64,000 nt of DNA. Origin: Paracoccaceae bacterium. GTDB taxonomy: Bacteria > Pseudomonadota > Alphaproteobacteria > Rhodobacterales > Rhodobacteraceae. Positions 56,195 through 64,000 of this stretch are shown piece by piece (the stretch's first letter is position 1; every line of letters starts with the position of its first letter). The stretch covers positions 62,001 through 126,000 of the forward strand of contig JANSXY010000007.1 of assembly GCA_024742695.1 (NCBI GenBank), in the 5' to 3' direction. The position numbers and the translations under genes are program-made. Under the pieces are notes generated by a model. The model saw only the letters and a program-made list of their open reading frames with translations. It was not told the origin of the DNA and did not search any database.

Positions 56195-57501
56195 CGGCCG
56201 ATCCGGTCCAGCACCAGCGCCGGCGCCTCGGGCGGCGCGTCCGCAAGCCGGTAGGCGGCCCGCACCTCGGCCACCGCGCGGTCAGCCGCGGCCGCCGTCG
56301 CGGCATGGACAAGGGCCAGCGGCAGGCCTTCGCCCACCGCCGCGCCGACGGGGGCCAGCGCCGAAAGCCCCACCGCCGGGTCGATCCGGTCGCCGGCCGT
56401 CAGCCGGCCGCCGCCCAGCCGCACCACGGTATGGCCCAGGGACTCGGTTTCAATGCCGGCGACGATGCCGGGCCGGGCGGGCAGCACCTCGCGCACCACC
56501 GGGGCGGCGGGCAGCCTGTCGCGGAAATGTTCGACGAAATCGCCCGGGCCGCCCAGCGCGGCGACCATCCGGCCGAAGATATCGGCCGCGCGGCCGTCGG
56601 ACAGCGCCGCGGCGATCCGCGCGGCGCCGTCCTCGGCGTCCGCGGCCAGGCCGGCCAGCGCCAGCGCCTCACCGCCCAGCGCGTGGATCACGGTTTCCAG
56701 CCGGGCATGCCGGCGGGCGCCGGTCAGCACCTCCATCGAGACGATCACCTCCAGCGCGTTGCCCGCCGCCGGGGCCAGGGGCTGGCTCATGTCGGTGATC
56801 AACGCCGCCGTGGCGCAGCCCGCACCGTTCGCGGTATCGACCAGCGCCCGCGCCAGCGCGGCCGCGTCCTCGGCGGTCTTCATGAAGGCGCCGGAGCCGC
56901 ATTTCACGTCGAGAACCAGTGCGTCGAGCCCGGCGGCCAGCTTCTTCGACAGGATCGAGGCGGTGATCAGGTCGACGCTTTCGACGGTTCCGGAGATGTC
57001 GCGGATACCGTAAAGGCGCCGGTCGGCCGGTGCGATATCGTCGGTCGCGCCGACGATCGCGCAGCCGACCTTCGCAACGACGTCCTGCAACTCCGCCGAC
57101 GGTCGATCCGGCCGGTAGCCGGGGATCGCTTCCATCTTGTCGAGCGTGCCGCCGGTATGGCCCAGGCCGCGGCCCGAGATCATCGGCACGTAGGCCCCGC
57201 AGGCCGCCAGCGCCGGCGCCAGCGGCAGCGACACGCAATCGCCGATACCGCCCGTTGAATGCTTGTCGACGACCGGTCCGGGCAGGTTCCAGCCCAGCAC
57301 CCGGCCCGAGTCGCGCATCGCGCGAGTCAGCGCCACGCGGCCCGCCACGCCGATCCCGTTCAGAAGCACCGCCATCGCGAAGGCGCCTGCCTGCGCGTCG
57401 CCGACGCTGCCGTCGGCAAGGCCCCCGGCGAACCAGTGCGCGGCATCCTCGTCAAGGCCCTTGCCGTCGCGGACCGCCGCGATGATGGTGCGGGCGTCCA
57501 T
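56191..57501 (-). CDS. deoA: Thymidine phosphorylase
   Basis: Phosphorolyses thymidine (and deoxyuridine) to the base and deoxyribose-1-phosphate. The 436-residue protein has the signature DKHSTGGIGDCVSLPLAP and the phosphate-binding SGRGLGHTGGTLDKMEAIPG; the C-terminal alpha/beta domain is complete. ATG at 57501 lies in a TGATG overlap with the cdd stop. The frame is open well upstream over cdd but without conservation. Confidence 0.97.
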   Translation of the reverse strand: MDARTIIAAVRDGKGLDEDAAHWFAGGLADGSVGDAQAGAFAMAVLLNGIGVAGRVALTRAMRDSGRVLGWNLPGPVVDKHSTGGIGDCVSLPLAPALAACGAYVPMISGRGLGHTGGTLDKMEAIPGYRPDRPSAELQDVVAKVGCAIVGATDDIAPADRRLYGIRDISGTVESVDLITASILSKKLAAGLDALVLDVKCGSGAFMKTAEDAAALARALVDTANGAGCATAALITDMSQPLAPAAGNALEVIVSMEVLTGARRHARLETVIHALGGEALALAGLAADAEDGAARIAAALSDGRAADIFGRMVAALGGPGDFVEHFRDRLPAAPVVREVLPARPGIVAGIETESLGHTVVRLGGGRLTAGDRIDPAVGLSALAPVGAAVGEGLPLALVHAATAAAADRAVAEVRAAYRLADAPPEAPALVLDRIGR

Positions 57502-57893
57502 CACTCTCCGTCCAAGTGCCGGCGGCCGAAATGGCCCGGCAGAAGCTCGCCGATCGTGGTTTCGGCGATCTTTCCATCCAGCGTGGCCAGCGTCACCCGC
57601 ACGTCGGGGCGCCCGAATTCCGCAAGCTTCTGCCGGCAGCCGCCGCAGGGCGACACCGGTTCGGGGCAATCCGCGATCACCGCGACCTCGGTCAGTTCGA
57701 TCTCGCCCGCCGCGACCATCGCGGCGATTGCCCCGGCCTCGGCGCATGTGCCCTCGGGATAGGCGGCGTTCTCGACGTTGCAGCCCTGGTAGACCGCGCC
57801 CGACAGGCCGCGCACCGCCGCGCCGACCTTGAAGCGGGAATAGGGCGCGTAGGCGTTCTCGCGCACCTCGGTGGCGGCTGGCAGAAGGTCCAT
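57501..57893 (-). CDS. cdd: Cytidine deaminase
   Basis: Deaminates cytidine and deoxycytidine to uridine forms. The 130-residue tetrameric type has NVENAAYPEGTCAEAGAI, with the first zinc Cys and the catalytic Glu, and CPEPVSPCGGCRQKLAEF, with the other two zinc Cys. First gene of the nucleoside salvage operon; ATG at 57893 with GGGGGGAG upstream. The promoter should lie in the 107-base gap before it, where I see no clear operator. Confidence 0.97.
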   Translation of the reverse strand: MDLLPAATEVRENAYAPYSRFKVGAAVRGLSGAVYQGCNVENAAYPEGTCAEAGAIAAMVAAGEIELTEVAVIADCPEPVSPCGGCRQKLAEFGRPDVRVTLATLDGKIAETTIGELLPGHFGRRHLDGE

Positions 57894-58000
57894 CCTCGCT
57901 CCCCCCAATGGTCCGGTCCGGCGTGGTTGCCGGGTTGTCAGGGGCATGCTGCGCCGCCCGCGTTCGCGATGCAAGGGGCTGGCCGGGCGGGAGCGGCCGC

Positions 58001-59098
58001 TCAGCCGGGGGGTGGGGCCGGGACGGTGCGGAACCGGCCGGGCAGGGTGACCTCGAGCAGTTCGAAATCCGCCGACGGCGCGGCCCATCGGGTCGCCATG
58101 CCGGGCGGGATGACGAAGGCATCGCCGGCGGCAAGACGGTACGGCTGCTTGCCCTCGCCCTCCAGAAGCATCTCCCCGGCCATGACAAAACCGAACAGGA
58201 TATCGGCGTCATGCCGCGTCCATTCCGGCGTTCCTTGCCCTTTTCGAACAACCATCACGCCGGCAACGTCTTTCGTGTTCTCCGCGATCGTGGTGTCGCG
58301 CGCGTCGTATCCCGACAGCCGGAACGGCCGCCAGTCCCCCGTCGCGGCGACATTGTGGACGAAGCGCTGGCCCTGCCATTCGCGATCCGGGCGCAGTTGC
58401 GGGGTGGGCAGGGTCATGTCGTGGTCGATCTCGGTGATATGGTCGGCGGGCACGCCGATCTCGATCACCTCGATCCCGTCCGAGGCCTCGACGACCCGGT
58501 GGCGGATTTCCGGCGGCTGGATGAAACAGTCGCCGGGATAGAGCCGCCGCAGATCGCCCTGGTCCTCGTAGAGCACGTCGACCCAGCCCTTGACGCAGAA
58601 GATCAGCTGGAACCCGACCTTGTGGAAATGCACCATGTCGGGCACCGGTCCGCCATCGGGGATGCGGATGTGGCTGGCGATCATCGCGCCGCCGAGGCGC
58701 GAGGGCACCAGGTCGCGATACTGCATCCCGGCGCGGCCGACGATCCAGGGCGCCTGGTCGGCCAGCCGGCGAACCACGAAGGCATGTTCGGTCTCGGGCA
58801 GGACCAGCGGCGGGTTCAACTCGTCGATCTCCACCCGCGTGCCGTTCGGCGCGGTCAGCACCCGCGCGCCCTGCGCGACGGCGTCGGGATCCCCGGTCAG
58901 GATGCGGATCGTGCCGGGTGCCTCCGCCGCGCCCTTCTCGATCCTGATCCGCAGCCCGTGGCCCGAAAGCACCGCCACCGCCGGATCGTCGGCGGGATAG
59001 ATCATGTCCAGCCGCATGCCCAGGACGTTCTGGTAGAACGGCAGGTCGTCGCGAAGTTCGCGCGTGGGCAGGCGGATCTCGGCGCGCGTCTCTGTCAT
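58001..59098 (-). CDS. VOC-bicupin fusion protein (putative dioxygenase)
   Basis: A 365-residue three-barrel protein. Residues about 7-92 resemble a glyoxalase/VOC module (LPTRELRDDLPFYQNVLGMRL and APNGTRVEIDEL); about 140-225 form a cupin with candidate metal ligands His157 and His159 (MVHFHK) and His200 (EIRH); about 277-355 form a second cupin (GEMLLEGEGKQPYRLAAGDAFVIPPGM) that lacks the paired His. Such proteins are often annotated as cupin or gentisate-like dioxygenases; the substrate is unknown. ATG at 59098. Divergent from maeB across a gap that contains a 22-base palindrome. Confidence 0.8.
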   Translation of the reverse strand: MTETRAEIRLPTRELRDDLPFYQNVLGMRLDMIYPADDPAVAVLSGHGLRIRIEKGAAEAPGTIRILTGDPDAVAQGARVLTAPNGTRVEIDELNPPLVLPETEHAFVVRRLADQAPWIVGRAGMQYRDLVPSRLGGAMIASHIRIPDGGPVPDMVHFHKVGFQLIFCVKGWVDVLYEDQGDLRRLYPGDCFIQPPEIRHRVVEASDGIEVIEIGVPADHITEIDHDMTLPTPQLRPDREWQGQRFVHNVAATGDWRPFRLSGYDARDTTIAENTKDVAGVMVVRKGQGTPEWTRHDADILFGFVMAGEMLLEGEGKQPYRLAAGDAFVIPPGMATRWAAPSADFELLEVTLPGRFRTVPAPPPG

Positions 59099-59199
59099 GG
59101 CCCTCTCTCCTCGATGATGGCATGCTGCGCGCGGCGGCGGGCAGTTGCAAGTTGCGCTTGCACGCGGTCGCCCAAGGCCGCTATTCAGGCGGGAAACGG

Positions 59200-59221
59200 G
59201 ATAGTTCACCGTTGAACTATC
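59200..59221. promoter_or_regulatory. Perfect palindrome upstream of maeB, probable operator
   Basis: GATAGTTCA-CCGT-TGAACTATC is a perfect inverted repeat of nine-base arms, 15 bases before the maeB ATG and about 100 from the divergent VOC-bicupin start. The TAGTT...AACTA core is like operators of MarR-type regulators. The regulator is not next to it, so its identity is unknown. It lies at the position where a bound protein would block maeB transcription. Confidence 0.65.
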
Positions 59222-59236
59222 TTTCGGGAGGGGCTG

Positions 59237-61516
59237 ATGGACGACGCAAGGCAGGACGCGGCGCGGCAGGCGGCGCTGGATTACCACGAGTTCCCCAAGC
59301 CCGGAAAGCTGGAGGTGCGGGCGACCAAGCCGCTGGCGAACGGCCGCGACCTGAGCCGTGCCTACAGCCCCGGCGTGGCCGAGGCCTGCCTTGAGATCAA
59401 GGCCGACGCGGCCACCGCCAGCCGCTACACCGCGCGTGGCAACCTCGTCGCCGTCGTCACCAACGGGTCCGCCGTGCTGGGGCTGGGCAACATCGGTGCG
59501 CTGGCCTCCAAGCCGGTGATGGAGGGCAAGGCGGTCCTGTTCAAGAAATTCTCCAACATCGACTGCTTCGACATCGAACTGAACGAACCCGACCCGGAAA
59601 GACTGGCCGAGATCGTCTGCGCGCTGGAACCCACCTTCGGCGCCATCAACCTCGAGGATATCAAGGCGCCGGATTGCTTCATCGTCGAGAAGATCTGCCG
59701 CGAGCGGATGAACATCCCGGTCTTCCACGACGACCAGCACGGGACCGCCATCGTTGTCGGCGCGGCGGCCACGAACGCGCTGCACGTCGCCGGCAAGCGG
59801 TTCGACGAGATCAAGGTCGTCTCCACCGGCGGCGGGGCGGCCGGGATCGCCTGCCTCAACATGCTGCTGAAACTGGGGGTGCGGCGCGAGAACGTCTGGC
59901 TGTGCGACCTCGCCGGCCTCGTCCACGAGGGCCGCGAGGCCGAGATGACGCCGCAGAAGGCCGAGTATGCCCAGCCGGGCGGGCCGCGCACGCTCGACGA
60001 GGTCATCGACGGCGCCGACCTGTTCCTCGGCCTGTCCGGCCCGCGGGTGCTGACGCCCGAGATGGTGGCGAAGATGGCGGCGCGGCGGATCATCTTCGCG
60101 CTGGCGAACCCGACGCCCGAGATCCTGCCGGACCTCGCGCGCGCGGCCGCGCCGGATGCGATCATCGCCACCGGTCGGTCGGATTTTCCCAACCAGGTCA
60201 ACAACGTGCTGTGTTTTCCGTTCATCTTCCGCGGCGCGCTCGACGTCGGCGCGACGGAGATCAACGACGCGATGCAACTGGCCTGTATCGAGGGGATCGC
60301 GGCGCTGGCCCGCGCCACCACCAGCGCCGAGGCGGCGGCGGCCTATCGCGGCGAGAAGCTGACCTTCGGCGCCGACTACCTGATCCCGAAGCCCTTCGAT
60401 CCGCGGCTGATCGGGGTGGTGGCGAGCGCCGTGGCCCGCGCGGCGATGGAGTCGGGCGTGGCGACCCGGCCGCTGGACGACCTTGCCGCCTACAAGCGCA
60501 AGCTGGACGGTTCGGTGTTCCGATCGGCGCTTCTGATGCGCCCGGTCTTCGAGGCGGCGGCGACGGCCGAGCGGACCATCGTCTTCGCCGAGGGCGAGGA
60601 CGAACGCGTTCTGCGGGCCGCCAACGCGATGATCGAGGAAACCACCGACGCGCCGATCCTGATCGGCCGGCCGGAAGTGATCGAGCGGCGGTGCGAACGC
60701 GCCGGACTGCCGATCCGGCCCGGCCGCGACTTCCAGATCGTGAACCCCGAGAACGATCCGCGCTACCGCGACTACTGGGGCACCTATCACGAACTGATGG
60801 CCCGGCGCGGCGTGACGCCCGACATCGCGCGGGCGGTGATGCGCACCAATACCACGGCGATCGCCGCGATCATGGTGCATCGCGGCGAGGCCGACAGCCT
60901 GATCTGCGGCACCTTCGGCCAGTACCTGTGGCATCTGAACTATGTCCGGCAGGTGCTGGCGCGCGGCGGCCTCAGCCCGGTGGGGGCGCTCAGCATGATG
61001 ATCCTCGAGGACGGGCCGCTGTTCGTCGCCGACACCCATGTCAACGCCGAACCCACGCCCGAGCAGATCGCGACAACCGCGATCGGCGCGGCGCGCCATG
61101 TCCGCCGCTTCGGGCTGGTGCCGAAGGTGGCGCTGTGCAGCCATTCGCAATTCGGCAATCTCGACAGCGATTCGGGCCGCCGGATGCGCGAGGCGCTGCA
61201 GTTGCTGGACGCGCGCGAGCCCGATTTCGCCTACGAGGGCGAGATGCATGTCGATGCCGCGCTGGACCAGGGCGTGCGCGACCGGCTGTTTCCCGGCAGC
61301 CGGTTCGAGGGCGCCGCGAACGTTCTCGTCTTCGCCAATTCCGATGCCGCCTCGGGGGTGCGCAACATCCTGAAGATGAAGGCGAACGGGCTGGAGGTCG
61401 GGCCGATCCTGATGGGCATGGGCAACCGCGCGCATGTCGTCACGCCCTCGATCACGGCACGCGGGCTGCTGAACATGTCGGTGATCGCCGGCACGCCGGT
61501 GGCGTTCTACGGCTGA
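59237..61516 (+). CDS. maeB: NADP-dependent malic enzyme with C-terminal phosphotransacetylase-like domain
   Basis: Decarboxylates malate to pyruvate with NADP. At 759 residues it matches E. coli MaeB. The N-terminal malic part has YSPGVAEACLEI, FHDDQHGTAIVV and VVSTGGGAAGIACLNMLLKLG (NADP-binding); from about 430 a phosphotransacetylase-like domain follows (TIVFAEGEDERVLRAANAMIEE and NMSVIAGTPVAFYG), a regulatory, usually inactive appendage that senses acetyl-CoA. GGGAGGGG precedes the ATG. The upstream palindrome suggests repressor control. Confidence 0.96.
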   Translation: MDDARQDAARQAALDYHEFPKPGKLEVRATKPLANGRDLSRAYSPGVAEACLEIKADAATASRYTARGNLVAVVTNGSAVLGLGNIGALASKPVMEGKAVLFKKFSNIDCFDIELNEPDPERLAEIVCALEPTFGAINLEDIKAPDCFIVEKICRERMNIPVFHDDQHGTAIVVGAAATNALHVAGKRFDEIKVVSTGGGAAGIACLNMLLKLGVRRENVWLCDLAGLVHEGREAEMTPQKAEYAQPGGPRTLDEVIDGADLFLGLSGPRVLTPEMVAKMAARRIIFALANPTPEILPDLARAAAPDAIIATGRSDFPNQVNNVLCFPFIFRGALDVGATEINDAMQLACIEGIAALARATTSAEAAAAYRGEKLTFGADYLIPKPFDPRLIGVVASAVARAAMESGVATRPLDDLAAYKRKLDGSVFRSALLMRPVFEAAATAERTIVFAEGEDERVLRAANAMIEETTDAPILIGRPEVIERRCERAGLPIRPGRDFQIVNPENDPRYRDYWGTYHELMARRGVTPDIARAVMRTNTTAIAAIMVHRGEADSLICGTFGQYLWHLNYVRQVLARGGLSPVGALSMMILEDGPLFVADTHVNAEPTPEQIATTAIGAARHVRRFGLVPKVALCSHSQFGNLDSDSGRRMREALQLLDAREPDFAYEGEMHVDAALDQGVRDRLFPGSRFEGAANVLVFANSDAASGVRNILKMKANGLEVGPILMGMGNRAHVVTPSITARGLLNMSVIAGTPVAFYG

Positions 61517-61601
61517 GCGCGGCCGCGCCGGCGCCGCGCCGGCGGTTCGGCCCTGCCGCGGGGCCGGGATAGGGCTGGACCGAAAACACCCTGCCGGTGC
61601 A

Positions 61602-61615
61602 GGTTAGCGCTAGCC
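61602..61615. promoter_or_regulatory. Near-palindrome upstream of prpE, possible LacI-type operator
   Basis: GGTTAGCGCTAGCC pairs at six of seven positions around a central CG, the usual shape of a LacI-family operator. It lies 82 bases before the prpE ATG in the 181-base maeB-prpE gap and partly overlaps a small hairpin (CCTGC...GCAGG). Low confidence: no regulator gene lies nearby. Confidence 0.35.
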
Positions 61616-61697
61616 GTGTCCATTCGGCGCAGGATGGGCGCTTGCGCGCACACGTTCCCGTGATCTATGGACCGGCGTGAGCGGAGGAGGGCATGCA

Positions 61698-63596
61698 ATG
61701 GCATACAACGACGTCTACGGCAGCTGGAAGGCCGATCCCGAACGCTTCTGGATGCAGGCCGCGGAGGCGATCGACTGGGTCGCGAAACCCTCGCGCGCGC
61801 TCTTTGCCGACAACGCGCCGCTTTACGAATGGTTCGTCGACGGTCAGGTGAACACCTGCTGGAACGCGGTCGACCGGCATGTCGAGGCCGGCCACGGCGA
61901 CCGGGTCGCGATCATCCATGACAGCCCGGTTACCCATACCAGGCACGAGATCACCTATGCCGAGCTTCAGGCCCGCGTTGCCAGCCTCGCCGGCGCGCTG
62001 CGCGCCAAGGGGATCGGCAAGGGCGACCGGGTCATCATCTACATGCCGATGGTGCCCGAGGCGCTGGAGGCGATGCTGGCCTGCGCCCGGCTGGGCGCGA
62101 TCCATTCCGTCGTGTTCGGCGGGTTCGCGGCGCACGAACTGGCGGTGCGGATCGACGATGCGCAGCCCAGGGCGATCATCGCCGCCTCCTGCGGGATCGA
62201 GCCGGGGCGGGTGGTGCACTACAAGCCGCTTCTCGATGCCGCGATCGAGCAGGCCGCGCACAAGCCCGATTTCTGCGTGATCTTCCAGCGCGAGCAGGAG
62301 GTGGCGCAACTGATCGAGGGGCGCGACCATGACTGGCACGCCTTCCAGTACGGGGTGGCGCCGGCGGATTGCGTCGCCGTCGAGGGCAACCATCCCGCCT
62401 ACATCCTCTACACCTCCGGCACGACCGGCCAGCCCAAGGGCGTTGTGCGGCCGACCGCCGGGCACCTCGTGGCGCTGCACTGGACGATGCGCGCGATCTA
62501 CGATGTCGGCCCCGGCGACGTGTTCTGGGCGGCGTCCGACGTCGGCTGGGTCGTTGGCCACAGCTACATCTGCTACGCGCCGCTGATCGCCGGCTGCACC
62601 ACGATCGTCTTCGAGGGCAAGCCCGTCGGCACCCCCGATGCCGGCACCTTCTGGCGGGTGATCGCCGAACACAAGGTGCGCAGCTTCTTCACCGCGCCCA
62701 CCGCCTTCCGCGCGATCAAGCGCGAGGATCCCGAGGGCAAGCTGGTCAGGGATTACGACCTGTCGTCGCTGCGCGCGCTCTACCTCGCCGGCGAGCGGGC
62801 CGATCCGGACACGGTGAAATGGGCCGAGGCGCAACTGGGCGTGCCGGTGATCGACCACTGGTGGCAGACCGAAACCGGCTGGGCAATCGCCGCCAACCCG
62901 CTCGGGATCGAGAAACTGCCGGTCAAGATCGGCTCGCCCTCGGTGCCGATGCCGGGCTACGATGTCCAGGTGCTTGACGAGGGCGGCCACCCGGTCGCGC
63001 CCGGCACGCTGGGCGCGATCGCGGTGAAGCTGCCGCTGCCGCCCGGCACCCTGCCGGGGCTTTGGAACGCCGAGGCGCGGTTCCGCAAATCCTACCTCGA
63101 GCATTTCCCCGGCTACTACGAAACCGGCGACGCGGGCTATATCGACGAGGATGGCTATCTCTACATCATGGCGCGCACCGATGACGTGATCAACGTCGCG
63201 GGCCACAGGCTGTCGACCGGCGGAATGGAAGAGGTTCTGGCAAACCATCCCGACGTCGCCGAATGCGCGGTGATCGGCGTGGCGGACGCGTTGAAGGGCC
63301 AGTTGCCGCTGGGCTTGCTGTGCCTCAACAAGGGCAGCAACCGGCCGCACGAGGAGGTGGTGAAGGACTGCGTGCGGCTGGTGCGCGAGCAGATCGGCCC
63401 GGTCGCGGCCTTCAAGCTCGCCGTCGTGGTCGATCGTTTGCCGAAGACCCGGTCGGGCAAGATCCTGCGCGGCACGATGGTCAAGATCGCCGATGGCGAG
63501 GCCTTCAAGATGCCCGCCACGATCGACGATCCCGCCATCCTCGACGAGATCGCCGCGGCGCTGAAGACGCTGGGCTATCCCGCCGCGGCGGGCTGA
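61698..63596 (+). CDS. prpE: Propionate-CoA ligase
   Basis: Activates propionate to propionyl-CoA (AMP-forming, ANL family, Acs-like). The 632-residue protein begins AYNDVYGSWKADPERFWMQAAEAIDW and has AVDRHV, as in PrpE rather than Acs. The P-loop is YTSGTTGQPKGVVR, the adenine motif WWQTETGWA, and the catalytic Lys that is acetylated in relatives lies in PKTRSGKILRG. The ATG at 61698 is chosen for the GGAGGAGGG site before it; a GTG seven codons earlier lies ahead of that site. It ends at a perfect hairpin. Confidence 0.93.
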   Translation: MAYNDVYGSWKADPERFWMQAAEAIDWVAKPSRALFADNAPLYEWFVDGQVNTCWNAVDRHVEAGHGDRVAIIHDSPVTHTRHEITYAELQARVASLAGALRAKGIGKGDRVIIYMPMVPEALEAMLACARLGAIHSVVFGGFAAHELAVRIDDAQPRAIIAASCGIEPGRVVHYKPLLDAAIEQAAHKPDFCVIFQREQEVAQLIEGRDHDWHAFQYGVAPADCVAVEGNHPAYILYTSGTTGQPKGVVRPTAGHLVALHWTMRAIYDVGPGDVFWAASDVGWVVGHSYICYAPLIAGCTTIVFEGKPVGTPDAGTFWRVIAEHKVRSFFTAPTAFRAIKREDPEGKLVRDYDLSSLRALYLAGERADPDTVKWAEAQLGVPVIDHWWQTETGWAIAANPLGIEKLPVKIGSPSVPMPGYDVQVLDEGGHPVAPGTLGAIAVKLPLPPGTLPGLWNAEARFRKSYLEHFPGYYETGDAGYIDEDGYLYIMARTDDVINVAGHRLSTGGMEEVLANHPDVAECAVIGVADALKGQLPLGLLCLNKGSNRPHEEVVKDCVRLVREQIGPVAAFKLAVVVDRLPKTRSGKILRGTMVKIADGEAFKMPATIDDPAILDEIAAALKTLGYPAAAG

Positions 63597-63623
63597 CCGG
63601 CACTGGCGGCGCGGCCCCGCGGG

Positions 63624-63653
63624 CGCCAACCTGCCCTTTCCGGCAGGTTGGCG
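63624..63653 (+). terminator. Hairpin after prpE
   Basis: CGCCAACCTGCC-CTTTCC-GGCAGGTTGGCG is a perfect twelve-base-pair stem 27 bases after the prpE stop. No U-tract follows (AAATGCG), so it is either a Rho-assisted terminator or a transcript-protecting hairpin. Confidence 0.6.
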
Positions 63654-63753
63654 AAATGCGAAGCTCGGCGTAGAACCGCCGGGTCATGCAACCATTCCTT
63701 GCAGTTGGTCCGGTTGGCGGGGTCGCGGACGCGGCCAGGGGCAACGGGCGCGG

Positions 63754-64000
63754 ATGACCCGGCCGCGCACCGGTCCAGCTGACGACGCCGAGGCCCGCGC
63801 GCGGGACTTGCGCGACGCGCTGGGCGACATCGTCGGGGCCTTGCATCTTGTCGACGGGGCGGTTCTGGGCGAGGCCGCGCAGCGCCAGCTGGGCCGGGCG
63901 CTGGCGGCGAGCCGCGCGGCGCTCAGGCTCGTCGAGGCCGGCGGCGCGACCGGCCCGACGGACCTGATCGGACTGCTGCGCGACCTCGAGGATCGTTGGG
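63754..64000 (+). CDS. Start of an unidentified gene, cut by the window end
   Basis: An ATG at 63754 opens a frame that runs to the edge (82 codons seen). The visible part is helical, Ala/Arg/Leu-rich, with DALGDIVGALHLVDGAV and LRLVEAGGA stretches and no recognisable catalytic motif. It resembles the linker or dimerisation start of some sensor kinases, but that is a guess. It follows the prpE hairpin by about 100 bases; no clear Shine-Dalgarno (GGGCGCGG) was seen. Confidence 0.45.
   Translation, partial: MTRPRTGPADDAEARARDLRDALGDIVGALHLVDGAVLGEAAQRQLGRALAASRAALRLVEAGGATGPTDLIGLLRDLEDRW

Noticed and set aside
59099-61435. Long upstream extension of the VOC-bicupin frame across maeB
   Set aside because: The conserved protein starts at the ATG at 59098; the extension is the antisense of maeB.

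Overview
ORGANISM. The window is very GC-rich (roughly 68-70% by eye) with short gaps and many ATGA/TGATG/GTGA gene junctions. A SAM/SAH-type riboswitch sits in front of metK, a class known from Rhodobacterales. A VPLPA-CTERM sorting tail, a class II-like EPSP synthase, paired PaaI thioesterases and tandem MerR genes beside a beta-oxidation operon point the same way: an alphaproteobacterium of the Rhodobacterales. Most of the window is chromosomal housekeeping DNA. No rRNA, CRISPR array or insertion sequence was seen, and no gene-free stretch exceeds about 290 bases.

LAYOUT. 1-4.1 kb: riboswitch-metK, a ClpP-fold exported protein, trmB, aroA. 4.2-11.9 kb (minus): a fatty-acid beta-oxidation operon (MerR, acyl-CoA dehydrogenase, two tiny ribbon-helix-helix-like proteins, GST-like protein, thiolase, cupin, hydratase/dehydrogenase), with a second MerR gene and a perfect palindrome upstream. 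12-15.6 kb: two PaaI thioesterases and a MATE exporter, converging on pyrD and a DUF952 gene. 15.8-23.5 kb: exported 5'-nucleotidase, DUF4242 gene and LysR regulator, HMCES-type abasic-site protein, tRNA-Gly, ABC exporter, acyl-CoA synthetase. 23.5-32.9 kb (minus): a polyamine uptake and gamma-glutamylation operon (amino-acid-type ABC transporter, two PuuA-like ligases flanking a glutamine amidotransferase, PuuB-like oxidase, DegT aminotransferase). 33-34.5 kb: PhnD-like protein, TerB-like protein, DUF1330 gene.

34.5-36.5 kb is the clear outlier: an islet of about 2 kb at about 42-50% GC carrying one reverse transcriptase with a helical C-terminal half, of the kind found in phage-defence (Abi/UG) enzymes. 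A short region of possible RNA hairpins precedes it, and its 3' end runs into lepA. Nearby, at 38.6-40.2 kb, a beta-class DNA methyltransferase is fused to an Mrr-like nuclease domain, and only its central target-recognition section is AT-rich.

36.5-64 kb: lepA, copper-handling genes (HMA chaperone, PCuAC), rpmB, a VPLPA-CTERM protein, an FKBP isomerase, aspS, carB, a Hint-domain protein, an EamA transporter, an acyl-CoA synthetase and a degenerate-looking membrane protein. These are followed by the nucleoside salvage operon cdd-deoA-deoB-add-upp, a VOC-bicupin fusion, maeB with an upstream palindrome, prpE, and the start of an unidentified gene at the window edge.

TOGETHER. Several blocks feed acyl-CoA and central metabolism: beta-oxidation, two acyl-CoA synthetases, prpE and maeB. 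Others supply nucleotides (pyrD, carB, deo/cdd/upp/add) and nitrogen (the gamma-glutamyl polyamine operon). The reverse transcriptase islet and the methyltransferase-nuclease are the accessory, probably anti-phage, genes.
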